Shown piece after piece: positions 35,714 to 45,809 of a stretch of DNA of 64,000 nucleotides (positions are counted from its first letter, which is position 1; each line of letters opens with the position of its first letter). A program made the position numbers and the translations under genes. The DNA comes from Eubacterium plexicaudatum ASF492 (GTDB taxonomy: Bacteria > Bacillota > Clostridia > Lachnospirales > Lachnospiraceae), in NCBI RefSeq assembly GCF_000364225.2, contig NZ_AQFT02000001.1:1-64000 (forward strand), read 5' to 3'. Under the pieces are notes generated by a model. The model was not told the origin of the DNA. It ran no database searches and was given only the letters and a program-made list of their open reading frames with translations.

Positions 35714-35932
35714 ATGAAAAAGAAATTTAAATTACAGGATCTGGACTGCGCAAACTGTGCTGCAAAGATGGAGGAAGCAATTAAGAAGCTGCCGGGCGTT
35801 CATGATGCGTCTGTTAGTTTTATGACACAAAAGATGACGATTGATGCGGATGATGATCAGTTTGATACGATCATGAAAAAAGTAGCGGATGTATGTGCAA
35901 AGGTAGAACCGGACTGTAAGATTTTAATGTAA
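35714..35932 (+). CDS. Heavy-metal-associated (HMA) domain protein
   Basis: 72 residues after AAAGG. KFKLQDLDCANCAAKMEEAIKK has the Cys-x2-Cys metal loop, and GVHDASVSFMTQKMTID continues the HMA ferredoxin-like fold. The Asp-Cys-Ala-Asn-Cys motif is the type found in Zn/Cd/Pb ATPase N-domains. It lies between the repressor and the ATPase. The ATPase lacks its own N-terminal HMA domain, so this protein probably supplies it in trans. Confidence 0.9.
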   Translation: MKKKFKLQDLDCANCAAKMEEAIKKLPGVHDASVSFMTQKMTIDADDDQFDTIMKKVADVCAKVEPDCKILM

Positions 35933-35955
35933 CGACAAAACAGGAGAGCAAAACA

Positions 35956-37844
35956 ATGACAAATAAGCAAAAAAAAAAATGCTTTCCCGTATTCTTCTGA
36001 CATTTTTTGTATTTGCAGGACTGCTTGTGTTTGAACATACGGGAAAGTTAGAAAACGTGACAATCCCGGCGCAGTTTGTGATTTATGCCGTACCATATCT
36101 TATTATTGGCTACGATATTATTTGGAAAGCATTCCGTAATATCAGACATGGCCAGGTGTTTGACGAGAATTTTTTAATGATGCTGGCTACGTTTGGCGCT
36201 TTTGGTGTACGGGAATATTCGGAAGCGGTTGCCGTTATGCTGTTTTACCAGGTAGGTGAGCTGTTTCAAAGCTATGCGGTCGGCAAATCACGCCAGTCTA
36301 TTGCAGACATGATGGATATTTGTCCGGAATATGCGAATATCGAACAGGATGGGCAGCTCGTACGGGTGGATCCGGATGATGTGGAGATAGACAGTATCAT
36401 TGTCGTAAAGCCGGGAGAGCGGGTTCCGTTAGACGGTATCATTATAGAAGGAGAATCGCTGCTGGATACGGCGGCGCTGACCGGAGAATCCGTACCTCGC
36501 AGGGCGTCGGCAGGAGATGAGATTATCAGCGGCTGTGTCAATGGCAGCGGTACGCTGAAAGTGCGGGTGACAAAAGCGTTTGATGATTGTACGGTAGCCA
36601 AGATTTTGGAACTGGTGGAAAATGCTTCCGGCAAAAAGGCGAAGGTGGAAAACTTTATTACCCGCTTTGCAAAATACTATACACCGGTTGTAACGGTTGC
36701 TGCAGCAGCATTGGCAGTGATTCCGCCGCTTCTTTTAGGCGGTGAATGGGCGGATTGGGTACAGAGAGCCTGTATTTTTCTTGTTATTTCCTGTCCATGT
36801 GCGCTGGTAATTTCCGTTCCGCTTGGATTTTTTGGAGGAATCGGTGCGGCATCCCGAATCGGTGTGCTTGTAAAGGGCAGTAACTATCTGGAAGCAATGT
36901 CGGAGATGACTACGATTGTCTTTGACAAAACCGGCACTCTGACAAAAGGCGAGTTTAAAGTAACACAAATACTGCCGCAGCAGTCCGGGCAGAACAAAGT
37001 GACAAAAGAAAAGCTGCTGGAAACGGCGGCTCTTGGCGAAGGGTATTCCAATCACCCGATTGCAGCATCTTTAAAAGAAGCATATGGCAAACCGATGGAT
37101 TCGGAACGGGTATCTGGTGCGGTGGAAATTGCCGGCTATGGCGTACGCGTGCAGGTGGATGATAAAGAGGTGCTTCTGGGCAATGAAAAACTGATGCAGG
37201 CAGAACACATCGCATATGTTCCATGTGACAGTATGGGAACGATTGTGTATGTAGCCGAAGAAGGCGTGTTTCTTGGTGCGGTTGTTATTGCCGACACGAT
37301 TAAAGATGGAGCAAAAGAAGCGCTTGCTGCTATGAAGCGTATCGGAGTGAAACAAAGCGTGATGCTGACCGGAGATCGCAAAAAAGCTGCGCAGGATACG
37401 GCAAAAGAACTTGGAATCGACGTGGTGCATGCGGAATTGCTGCCGGCGGATAAAGTAAACTGTGTGGAACAGCTGCTGCAAAACCAGCCGGAAAAAGAAC
37501 GCCTGGCATTTGTAGGCGACGGAATTAACGATGCGCCGGTACTGACAAGAGCAGATCTTGGCATTGCAATGGGAAGTATGGGATCGGATGCGGCAATAGA
37601 AGCTGCCGATGTCGTGCTGATGGATGATGACATTCGAAAAATTGCTGCAATTGTACACATTTCCCGCAAGACCATGCGTATTGTAAAACAAAATATCATA
37701 TTTGCACTTGGAATAAAAGCACTTGTATTGCTGTTGGGTGCATTTGGGGCTGCAAATATGTGGGAAGCGGTATTTGCGGATGTGGGCGTGTCGGTCATTG
37801 CTATCTTAAATGCAATGCGGACTTTAAAAACCGATATACATTAA
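35956..37844 (+). CDS. cadA: P1B-type heavy-metal ATPase (Cd/Zn/Pb efflux)
   Basis: GGAGAG precedes ATG at 35956; one A missing from the A11 run near 35970 separates MTNKQKKK from the body. About 629 residues. Marks are AALTGESVPR (actuator), SCPCALVISVPLGFFGGIGAAS (membrane metal-binding Cys-Pro-Cys of the P1B-2 group), FDKTGTLTKGEF (phosphorylated Asp), GYSNHPIAASL (the HP motif) and VGDGINDAPVL. It pumps divalent soft metals out of the cell. It has no N-terminal metal domain, which the adjacent HMA protein may replace. Confidence 0.93.
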
Positions 37845-37854
37845 AAGAAAGAGA

Positions 37855-37922
37855 CGACTGTTTTAACTGTTTAAATATTCATGTATTTCTGAAATTTTAA
37901 ACGGATGAAACAGTCGCTTTTT
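37855..37922 (+). terminator. Terminator after cadA
   Basis: CGACTGTTT (37855-37863) pairs with AAACAGTCG (37908-37916), with an internal TTTAAA pairing, followed by CTTTTTG. Confidence 0.65.
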
Positions 37923-37971
37923 GTTTTCGTATTCTTTTTTAGTTGGGCTTTTTTAGTTGGAAAAGTTTGGC

Positions 37972-38027
37972 TTGACAATATATTCCTGTTATGATAAAGT
38001 AATCAGAATTAGAATAATTCTAATTCT
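37972..38027 (+). promoter_or_regulatory. perR promoter with 23-bp palindromic operator
   Basis: TTGACA at 37972-37977, a 17-base spacer and TAAAGT at 37995-38000. A perfect palindrome of 23 bp (38005-38027; halves AGAATTAGAAT and ATTCTAATTCT) lies just ahead of the gene. It has the ATTAGAATNATTCTAAT core of Per/Fur boxes, so the regulator probably represses itself. Confidence 0.8.
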
Positions 38028-38047
38028 AAAACAGTAAAGGTGGGCAT

Positions 38048-38419
38048 ATGACAAAATACGAAAAAGAAATATACGGAATTATTACCAGATCTACCGAACA
38101 TCTGACTGTAGAACAAATCTACATGGAACTTAAAAAAGTCTATCCGAAAGTAGTGATGTCTACGGTTTATAATAATGTGAATAGACTGTGGAAAGCCAGA
38201 AAGATTCACAAAATATCTGTTGAAAACATGCCGGATCGGTATGATCGGATTGTAAAACACGATCATCTGGTCTGTCAAAGGTGCGGGAAACTGGCGGATA
38301 TTTCATTAGAAGATTTAACCGCTTCACTGCGTGAGCAAATGGACGGAGACTTTCTGTTTTATGATTTGAAAATCTTTTATATATGTCCGGAGTGCCGGGA
38401 ACAGGAAAAAGGGTTATAA
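38048..38419 (+). CDS. Fur family repressor, PerR-like
   Basis: 123 residues; ATG at 38048 follows AAAGGTGG. The winged helix reads HLTVEQIYMELKKVYPKVVMSTVYNNVNRL. HDHLVCQRCGKLADI and IFYICPECRE hold the two Cys-x2-Cys pairs that bind structural zinc. The His-Asp-His segment fits the iron/peroxide-sensing site of PerR. It is shorter at the N-terminus than most PerR proteins by about 15 residues. I infer peroxide or iron sensing; the promoter palindrome supports autoregulation. Confidence 0.88.
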   Translation: MTKYEKEIYGIITRSTEHLTVEQIYMELKKVYPKVVMSTVYNNVNRLWKARKIHKISVENMPDRYDRIVKHDHLVCQRCGKLADISLEDLTASLREQMDGDFLFYDLKIFYICPECREQEKGL

Positions 38420-38489
38420 AATGCTGCAGGTGATAAGCAGACTGTTTGCAGAGAATATGGGATAATATTGATAAGAAAGAGGACAGCTA

Positions 38490-39904
38490 TGAATTTTTTA
38501 ATGAAATCAAGGAAGCAGAATTTAATATTGTTAATGTCGCAGCTGGAAGAGGCGGATTATGGGAAAAAGTCTGTCGAGCTGGAACAGATGTATGAACGAC
38601 TGTTAGCGGGCCGTGCCCGGTTTGCAGAAGTGATTGCAAAGATTTTGGATTCGCTGATGAATATCAGTTCCCTGGATCTTTCGATAAAACACTATTCCGC
38701 AATTCTTAGAAAAGTATCGGACAGCGTTTCGGATGCTACGGAATTGATACATAAGGCTTCGAGAGAAGCGGATTCCATATCGGGAGCGGTATCGGTACAG
38801 CATGAAGAGCTTACGAATACGATTATCGAAATCTCGGAGGAGTCCGGCTCGGTCTACAAGCGCATTGATGAAAGCCAGCAGGAGCTGACCGACACAAAGA
38901 GCCTGTCTGAGGGTACGATTCGGGTATCGAAAGAAATGCAGCAGGATATGAATCGTCTTTCCGAGATTATCAGCCAGATGAATGATGTCATTGCAGGCAT
39001 TAATTCGATTTCCTCACAGACAAATCTGCTTGCGTTGAATGCATCAATCGAAGCGGCAAGGGCAGGGGATGCCGGCAAAGGATTTGCGGTTGTCGCAGAT
39101 GAGATACGACAGCTGGCAGATGAAACGCAGAAGCTGACCGCGAATATGGGAAACTTTATGACAGATATACTGAATGCGTCAAACAAAAGTGTCAGAAGTG
39201 TAGATAACACAATCGGATCGCTGGAAACGGTTACACAAAAGATCGGCCATGTGTGGGAATGGAATGAAGACAACCGGAAACATCTGGAAAGAATTACGAA
39301 CAACATAGCATCGCTCGCAAGTCTCAGCGAGGAGATCAGCAGTTCCGTTATTGAACTGGAGACGCGCTCTTCGGATGTTAACAAACAGTGCGGCGTGTTG
39401 TATGAGGATACGCTGCTTTTACGGGAGCATGGAAATAATCTGGATAAGATTGCAAGGCCGATGGAGATGATCGAACAGACTTTGGATGAAACCGTCAAAG
39501 CTATGGGTAAAATGACAAAAGATGCTTTTTACAGGCTGGAAGATGAGAATTTTGCCGGTTATATCGAAAAAGCAATTACCGCACACAAAAACTGGCTCGG
39601 CAATCTGGAGCGGATTGTAAAAGAGCGGACAATTCTGCCGCTGCAGGTGGATGACAGGAAATGCGGATTCGGGCATTTTTACTATGCGATCGAACCGGTC
39701 AGACCGGAGCTTTTAAAGCTTTGGAAAGAACTTGGAGAAAAACATAAGAAGTTCCATGCGTATGGGAAGCAGGCTATTGATGCGCTGTTTGACGAGGATT
39801 ACAGCAAGGCCGAGAATATTTACCGCGAGGCGGTACAATATTCCGAAACACTGATCGGTGATCTTGAACGGATTCGATCTTTTACGATAAATGGTGACAA
39901 GTGA
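38490..39904 (+). CDS. Cytosolic methyl-accepting protein with C-terminal zinc-binding (CZB) domain
   Basis: ATG at 38490 follows AGAGGAC. 471 residues without a membrane segment. The centre is an MCP signalling domain with the hairpin tip [20 protein letters not shown]. The last 130 residues show [18 protein letters not shown] and [11 protein letters not shown], the His/Cys/His/His pattern of CZB zinc-binding domains (as in TlpD), which respond to oxidants such as hypochlorite or to zinc. The neighbour perR fits a redox link. No flagellar or che gene lies in the window. Confidence 0.9.
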
Positions 39905-39937
39905 TAGGAAAAAATCTGATACAACGGCAGTAATAAT

Positions 39938-39974
39938 AAAAACGCCATGGACTGTTATTGTCCGTGGCGTTTTT
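39938..39974. terminator. Bidirectional terminator
   Basis: AAAACGCCATGGAC (39938-39952) pairs with GTCCGTGGCGTTTT (39960-39974), with A and T runs at both sides. It serves the chemoreceptor on the plus strand and the ABC-F gene on the minus strand. Confidence 0.85.
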
Positions 39975-39993
39975 ATTATCCGTATCAATCTGT

Positions 39994-41634
39994 TTAATTG
40001 TCAGCGGCATCGCTTTCCGACATAGAGTAAACCTGACGTTTTCTTGCCATTTCATCACTTTCCAGATATTCGTCATAAGTCGTAACTTTATCAACAATAG
40101 TTCCGTCCGGTAAAAATTCTATAATCCGGTTTGCCGTTGTCTGTACGACCTGATGGTCACGGCAGGCGAATAAAATTGTGCCGGGAAATTTCATCATTCC
40201 GTTGTTGAGTGCCGTAATTGCTTCCATATCCAGGTGGTCGGTCGGTTCGTCAAAAATCAGTACATTGGAACCTTCGATCATCATGCGGGAGAGCAGTACA
40301 CGTACTTTCTCACCACCGGACAGTACTTTCATTTTCTTAATGCCGTCTTCACCTGCGAACAGCATACGACCTAAAAATCCACGGACATAAGTCGCGTCTT
40401 TGATTTCGGAAAACTGTGTCAGCCATTCGGTAATGGACAAATCGGTATCAAAGATTTCCGTATTGTCTTTTGGAAAATAAGACTGGCTGGTCGTAACGCC
40501 CCATTTATAATTGCCCTCATCCGGCTCCATTTCACCTGCCAGAATTTTAAAGAGCGTAGATTTTGCCAGTTCATTGCTGCCGACAAACGCAATTTTATCA
40601 TCATGTCCCATGACAAATGATACATGATCCAGCACTTTTTCCCCATCAATGGTTTTGCTGATGTCTTCTACCATCAGCACTTCGTTGCCGATCTCCCGAT
40701 TTGGACGAAAATCAATATACGGGTATTTACGGCTGGACGGTTTGATTTCATCCAACTGGATTTTTTCCAGCGCACGTTTTCTGGATGTTGCCTGTTTGGA
40801 CTTGGAAGCGTTTGCGGAAAATCGGGAAATAAATTCCTGAAGTTCTTTGATTTTTTCTTCTTTTTTCTTATTGGCTTCTTTCATCTGCTTGATTAAAAGC
40901 TGACTGGATTCATACCAGAAGTCGTAGTTGCCGGCATACAGCTGGATTTTGCCATAATCAATATCTGCCGTATGGGTACAGACTTTATTCAGAAAATAGC
41001 GGTCATGGGAAACGACAATTACCGTATTTTCAAAGTTGATCAGAAATTCTTCCAGCCATGCAATCGCATCCAGATCCAAATGGTTGGTCGGCTCGTCTAA
41101 AAGCAGAATATCCGGATTGCCAAACAGAGCCTGAGCCAGCAATACTTTGACTTTTAAAGAACCCTGCAGATTCTGCATGATACATGAATGTTCTTCGGTA
41201 GCAATGCCAAGTCCGTTTAACAGTGTGGCAGCATCCGCTTCCGCATTCCATCCGTCCATTTCTGCGAATTCACCTTCCAGTTCACTGGCACGGATACCAT
41301 CATCGTCCGTAAAATCTTCTTTTGCGTATATGGCGTCCTTTTCCTTCATAATATCATAAAGTCTCTGGTTGCCCATAATAACCGTATCCAGAACGGTAAA
41401 TTCATCATACTTGAAGTGATCCTGTTTTAAAAAGGACAGGCGTTGTCCGGCAGTAATGGCGATGCTACCGTTGGTCGGTTCCAGTTCACCCGATAAGATT
41501 TTTAAAAAGGTAGATTTACCGGCGCCGTTCGCCCCGATCAGACCATAGCAGTTTCCTTCGGTAAATTTGATGTTGACATCTTCAAATAAGGCTTTTTTGC
41601 CTACTCTTAATGTAACGTTATTTGCACTAATCAT
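39994..41634 (-). CDS. ABC-F family ATPase, YbiT-like
   Basis: 546 residues; ATG at 41634 follows GAGGG. ABC-F proteins have two ATPase domains, no membrane part, and act on ribosomes in translation quality control or drug protection. Domain 1: GLIGANGAGKSTFLKIL, then ILLLDEPTNHLDLDAIAWLE and IVVSHDRYFLN. The linker is KKEEKIKELQEFISRFSANAS. Domain 2: FVGSNELAKSTLFKIL, MKVLSGGEKVRVLLSR, VLIFDEPTDHLDMEAI. Odd points: the domain 1 signature reads LQGSLKVKV rather than LSGGQ, and the domain 2 H-loop reads FACRDHQ rather than SHDHQ. Either they are real losses or base errors. Confidence 0.92.
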   Translation of the reverse strand: MISANNVTLRVGKKALFEDVNIKFTEGNCYGLIGANGAGKSTFLKILSGELEPTNGSIAITAGQRLSFLKQDHFKYDEFTVLDTVIMGNQRLYDIMKEKDAIYAKEDFTDDDGIRASELEGEFAEMDGWNAEADAATLLNGLGIATEEHSCIMQNLQGSLKVKVLLAQALFGNPDILLLDEPTNHLDLDAIAWLEEFLINFENTVIVVSHDRYFLNKVCTHTADIDYGKIQLYAGNYDFWYESSQLLIKQMKEANKKKEEKIKELQEFISRFSANASKSKQATSRKRALEKIQLDEIKPSSRKYPYIDFRPNREIGNEVLMVEDISKTIDGEKVLDHVSFVMGHDDKIAFVGSNELAKSTLFKILAGEMEPDEGNYKWGVTTSQSYFPKDNTEIFDTDLSITEWLTQFSEIKDATYVRGFLGRMLFAGEDGIKKMKVLSGGEKVRVLLSRMMIEGSNVLIFDEPTDHLDMEAITALNNGMMKFPGTILFACRDHQVVQTTANRIIEFLPDGTIVDKVTTYDEYLESDEMARKRQVYSMSESDAADN

Positions 41635-41639
41635 ATGAA

Positions 41640-42065
41640 AACCCTCATTTTCAAAGTTTTATTTTTGCAACAGTTCAAATACGTTTTGCTGCTGCTTATT
41701 TTTCAATGTATGTTTGGAATTTCCAGCCGCTTTTATTATTATACATAAAATGTGTGTAATTTCAAGGCAAAGCTGCCGCTTTTTTATCAAATTATGTTTT
41801 TGCAGCAGTTTTAGAGCGTGTTGTCATAATAAGCATAAGCTGCGCATAAGATAAGTTCAGGAAGGATGTCCATAAAAATCAGCAGTTTTCATAGACCGTT
41901 TTTTATAAAAACAAGGATTTTGTGCACACTGCCCATGGCTTTTTCCGAAAAAAAGTGAATTGCACCCCGATTTATACAACTAACAATCTTTACAATCGAC
42001 AAATTAAATGATAAAATTGTAACATAAAGTCGTTATGCGACTAATAAAGAAGGAGGATAAAAATA
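41640..42065 (+). promoter_or_regulatory. Long leader/promoter region of nifJ
   Basis: About 425 bases between divergent genes. TTTACA (41989-41994), 17 bases, TAAAAT (42012-42017) is a good promoter. The transcript start would be near 42024; a small hairpin GTCGTTATGCGAC (42029-42041) follows, and AAGGAGG (42049-42055) is the ribosome site. No gene or known riboswitch was seen in 41640-41980. Confidence 0.65.
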
Positions 42066-45000
42066 ATGCCTAGAGCAAAAAAATCTATGGACGGTAATAC
42101 GGCTGCGGCTCATGTAGCATATGCGTACACGGAAGTAGCAGCTATTTACCCGATCACCCCATCCAGCCCAATGGCAGACACCGTTGATCAGTGGTCTGCA
42201 GCAGGACAGGACAACATTTTCGGAAATCAGGTAAAAGTAGTAGAAATGGAATCGGAAGCAGGTGCGGCAGGTGCGGTACACGGTTCTCTTGCAGCAGGTG
42301 CGATGACAACGACATTTACGGCTTCCCAGGGTCTTCTGCTTATGATCCCGAATATGTACAAAATTGCTGGCGAGCAGCTTCCATGCGTATTTGACGTATC
42401 TGCACGTACGGTTTCTACACAGTCTTTGAACATTTTTGGCGACCATAGTGACGTTTATGCCTGCCGTCAGACCGGTTTCGCTATGTTATGTGAGACAAAC
42501 CCGCAGGAAGTTATGGACTTAAGCCCGGTTGCACATCTGGCAACTATTGAAGGTAAAGTTCCGTTCTTAAACTTCTTCGACGGATTCCGTACATCTCATG
42601 AAATTCAGAAAATTGAAACATGGGATTACGCAGATTTAAAAGAAATGTGCAATATGGATGCGGTGAAAGCATTCCGTGATCATGCGCTGAATCCGGAACA
42701 TCCGGCTATGCGTGGTTCTCACGAAAACGGAGACGTATTCTTCCAGCATCGTGAAGCATGCAACAAAGTGTATGATGAACTGCCTGCAGTTGTATCCAAA
42801 TATATGTCCAAGATCAATGAAAAACTTGGTACAAACTATGACCTGTTCAACTATTATGGCGCAGAAGATGCGGAACGCGTAATCGTAGCAATGGGTTCGG
42901 TCAATGACGTTGCGGAAGAAGTTATTGACTATTTAACGGCTAAGGGTGAAAAAGTCGGCTTGGTAAAAGTACGTTTATATCGTCCATGGGTTCCGGAAGC
43001 ATTCACAAAAGTACTTCCGAAGACAGTGAAGAAAGTAGCTGTATTAGACAGAACAAAAGAGCCAGGTTCTTTAGGCGATCCGTTATACCTGGACGTAGCG
43101 GCTACATTGCGTGAAGCCGGTCTTGATACAATCGTATTAACAGGCGGACGCTATGGCTTAGGCTCCAAAGACACACCGCCTTCCTCTATTTTCGCCGTAT
43201 ACAAAGAATTAGAGAAAGACGCACCAAAGCCTCGTTTCACAATCGGTATCGTGGACGATGTTACAAACTTAAGCTTACCGGAAGTAAAACCGGCTCCGAT
43301 CACAGCAGCAGAAGGCACGGTAGAGTGCAAGTTCTGGGGTCTTGGCGGTGATGGTACGGTAGGTGCAAACAAGAACTCTACAAAGATCATCGGTGACCAT
43401 ACGGATAAATTTATCCAGGCATACTTCCAGTATGACTCCAAGAAAACAGGCGGTGTTACAATTTCCCACCTGCGTTTTGGTGACAAGCCAATCCGGAGCC
43501 CTTACTACATCGATCAGGCAGATTTCGTGGCATGCCACAATCCTGCATATGTAAACAAAGGCTTTAAGATGGTACAGGATGTTAAGCCGGGCGGCGTATT
43601 TATGATTAACTGCCAGTGGTCCGATGAAGAATTGGAACATCATTTAAATGCGGAAGCAAAGAAATACATTGCTGACAACAACATTCAGTTATATACGATT
43701 AACGCAATTGACAAAGCGATCGAAATCGGTATGGGTAAACGTACCAATACGATCTTACAGTCCGCATTCTTTAAACTGGCAAATGTAATGCCGATTGATG
43801 ATGCGGTAGACTTTATGAAACAGGCTGCTAAGAAGTCTTACGGCAAAAAAGGCGATGCGATTGTAGAAATGAACTACAAAGCAATTGATGCCGGCGTAGA
43901 CGCAGTACATAAAGTAGAAATTCCTGCTTCCTGGTCAAATCCACAGCCAGACCCGGCTCCGGCTGAATTAACAGGACGTCCGGAAACAGTGAAGATGGTA
44001 AAAGAACTGATGGAGCCAATCTCTATTATGGATGGCGACAGCCTTCCGGTATCCGCATTTATGGGCAACCCGGACGGACAGTTCGAACATGGCGCATCTG
44101 CATATGAAAAACGTGGTACGGCAGTAACCGTTCCTACATGGAGCGCTGAAAAGTGTATTCAGTGTAACCAGTGTGCATTCGTATGTTCACATGCAACGAT
44201 TCGTCCGTTTATGTTAAGCGACGAAGAAGTAAAGGCAGCTCCGGATAACATCAAGCTTGCCGATATGAAGCCAAAGGCCGGCGAATACAAGTATACAATG
44301 AGCGTATCTCCATTAGATTGTATGGGATGCGGCGAATGTATTACTGTCTGCCCGGTTGGTGCAATCGAAATGGTACCACAGGAATCTCAGGCAGCAGAGC
44401 AGCCGGTATTCGATTACCTTGTAGCAAACGTAGGCAAGAAGCCTGGTATGCCAGCTGACAACACCGTAAAAGGTTCTCAGTTCAACCAGCCATTGCTTGA
44501 GTTCTCAGGCTCCTGTGCAGGTTGTGCGGAGACATCTTACGCAAGACTGATTACACAGCTGTTTGGTGAGCATATGTACATTTCCAATGCAACAGGATGT
44601 TCTTCCATCTGGGGTGGTCCTGCGGCTACATCACCATATACGGTACACAAAGATTCCCAAAAGGGACCTGCATGGGCAAACTCCTTATTCGAGGATAATG
44701 CGGAACATGGTCTTGGTATGCAGATCGGTCAGCAGGTACTTCGTGACCAGGCAATTGCAAGCGCTAAGAAATGTGCGGAATCTGACAAAGCAGACGCTGC
44801 ATTAAAAGATGCATTTGCAAAATTCATGGAAACAAAAGAGGATACAAAGGCAAATACACCTGCAACGGAAGCTCTTGTAGCCGAGCTGGAAAAAGCAGCA
44901 GCAGCCGGATGTCCGGATGCGGCAGCAGCAATTGACAAGAAAGATTACCTTGCTAAGAAGTCCGTATGGATCTTCGGTGGCGACGGCTGGGCATATGATA

Positions 45001-45611
45001 TCGGCTTCGGCGGATTAGACCACGTGCTTGCTTCCGGTGAAAATGTAAACGTTATGGTATTTGATACGGAAATGTATTCCAATACAGGCGGTCAGGTTTC
45101 CAAAGCTTCCAATATCGGTGAAGTATGTCAGTTCGCAGCAGCAGGTAAAGACGTAAGCAAGAAGAGCCTTGCAGACATTGCAATGAGCTATGGTTATGTA
45201 TACGTAGCACAGATCGCTCTTGGCGCAAACATGGCACACGCTGTAAAAGTAATTGCAGAAGCAGAAGCTTACAACGGCCCATCCCTGATCATCGGCTATG
45301 CTCCATGTGAGCTGCACGGTGTAAAAGGCGGCATGAACCACTGCCAGGATGAAATGAAGAAGGCAGTTGCTGCCGGATACTGGAATCTGTTCTCCTTCAA
45401 TCCTGCATTAAAGGCAGAAGGAAAGAATCCGTTTACACTGGCATCCAAACCAGGCGATGGCACATATCAGGATTTCTTAAACAACGAGACACGTTACAGC
45501 CGTCTTGCAAGATCCTTCCCGGATCGTGCGGAGAAACTGTTCAAACAGTCCGAAGAAGCTGCAAAAGCTCGTTATACACATCTGGAAAGACTGGTTGAGC
45601 TTTATAAATAA
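42066..45611 (+). CDS. nifJ: Pyruvate:ferredoxin (flavodoxin) oxidoreductase
   Basis: This is the key anaerobic enzyme that splits pyruvate to acetyl-CoA, CO2 and reduced ferredoxin. 1,181 residues in one chain. In order: domain I with YPITPSSPMAD and QGLLLMIPNMYK; the gamma-like domain near residue 430 (FWGLGGDGTVGANKNSTKII); two 4Fe-4S motifs, CIQCNQCAFVCSHATIRP and CMGCGECITVCPVGAIEM; and the thiamine-diphosphate domain with FSGSCAGCAETSYARL, the fourth-cluster Cys, FGGDGWAYDIGFGG and NTGGQVSKAS. Codon use is more C-ending and uniform than in neighbours, as expected for a very highly expressed gene. Confidence 0.98.
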   Translation: MPRAKKSMDGNTAAAHVAYAYTEVAAIYPITPSSPMADTVDQWSAAGQDNIFGNQVKVVEMESEAGAAGAVHGSLAAGAMTTTFTASQGLLLMIPNMYKIAGEQLPCVFDVSARTVSTQSLNIFGDHSDVYACRQTGFAMLCETNPQEVMDLSPVAHLATIEGKVPFLNFFDGFRTSHEIQKIETWDYADLKEMCNMDAVKAFRDHALNPEHPAMRGSHENGDVFFQHREACNKVYDELPAVVSKYMSKINEKLGTNYDLFNYYGAEDAERVIVAMGSVNDVAEEVIDYLTAKGEKVGLVKVRLYRPWVPEAFTKVLPKTVKKVAVLDRTKEPGSLGDPLYLDVAATLREAGLDTIVLTGGRYGLGSKDTPPSSIFAVYKELEKDAPKPRFTIGIVDDVTNLSLPEVKPAPITAAEGTVECKFWGLGGDGTVGANKNSTKIIGDHTDKFIQAYFQYDSKKTGGVTISHLRFGDKPIRSPYYIDQADFVACHNPAYVNKGFKMVQDVKPGGVFMINCQWSDEELEHHLNAEAKKYIADNNIQLYTINAIDKAIEIGMGKRTNTILQSAFFKLANVMPIDDAVDFMKQAAKKSYGKKGDAIVEMNYKAIDAGVDAVHKVEIPASWSNPQPDPAPAELTGRPETVKMVKELMEPISIMDGDSLPVSAFMGNPDGQFEHGASAYEKRGTAVTVPTWSAEKCIQCNQCAFVCSHATIRPFMLSDEEVKAAPDNIKLADMKPKAGEYKYTMSVSPLDCMGCGECITVCPVGAIEMVPQESQAAEQPVFDYLVANVGKKPGMPADNTVKGSQFNQPLLEFSGSCAGCAETSYARLITQLFGEHMYISNATGCSSIWGGPAATSPYTVHKDSQKGPAWANSLFEDNAEHGLGMQIGQQVLRDQAIASAKKCAESDKADAALKDAFAKFMETKEDTKANTPATEALVAELEKAAAAGCPDAAAAIDKKDYLAKKSVWIFGGDGWAYDIGFGGLDHVLASGENVNVMVFDTEMYSNTGGQVSKASNIGEVCQFAAAGKDVSKKSLADIAMSYGYVYVAQIALGANMAHAVKVIAEAEAYNGPSLIIGYAPCELHGVKGGMNHCQDEMKKAVAAGYWNLFSFNPALKAEGKNPFTLASKPGDGTYQDFLNNETRYSRLARSFPDRAEKLFKQSEEAAKARYTHLERLVELYK

Positions 45612-45646
45612 GAACAATCAACGATACGGATTAACAGGATAGATAC

Positions 45647-45678
45647 AAAAAACCGCTGCTTTTGGGCAGCGGTTTTTT
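45647..45678 (+). terminator. Rho-independent terminator of nifJ
   Basis: AAAAAACCGCTGC (45647-45659) pairs with GCAGCGGTTTTTT (45666-45678). Confidence 0.92.
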
Positions 45679-45809
45679 GAGTGCGGAAAGCTTTTTCTTG
45701 GATTTACCTGCCAATTTGAAAATCCGGTTTACAAAGTTGCCACCAAATGATAAAATATATTGAAACATTTCCATAAAATACAGTATTTACTGTGCGGAGG
45801 AAGAACCAT

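Noticed and set aside
41640-41980. Riboswitch ahead of nifJ
   Set aside because: No conserved core of a known class was recognised; only a small hairpin near the ribosome site was found.
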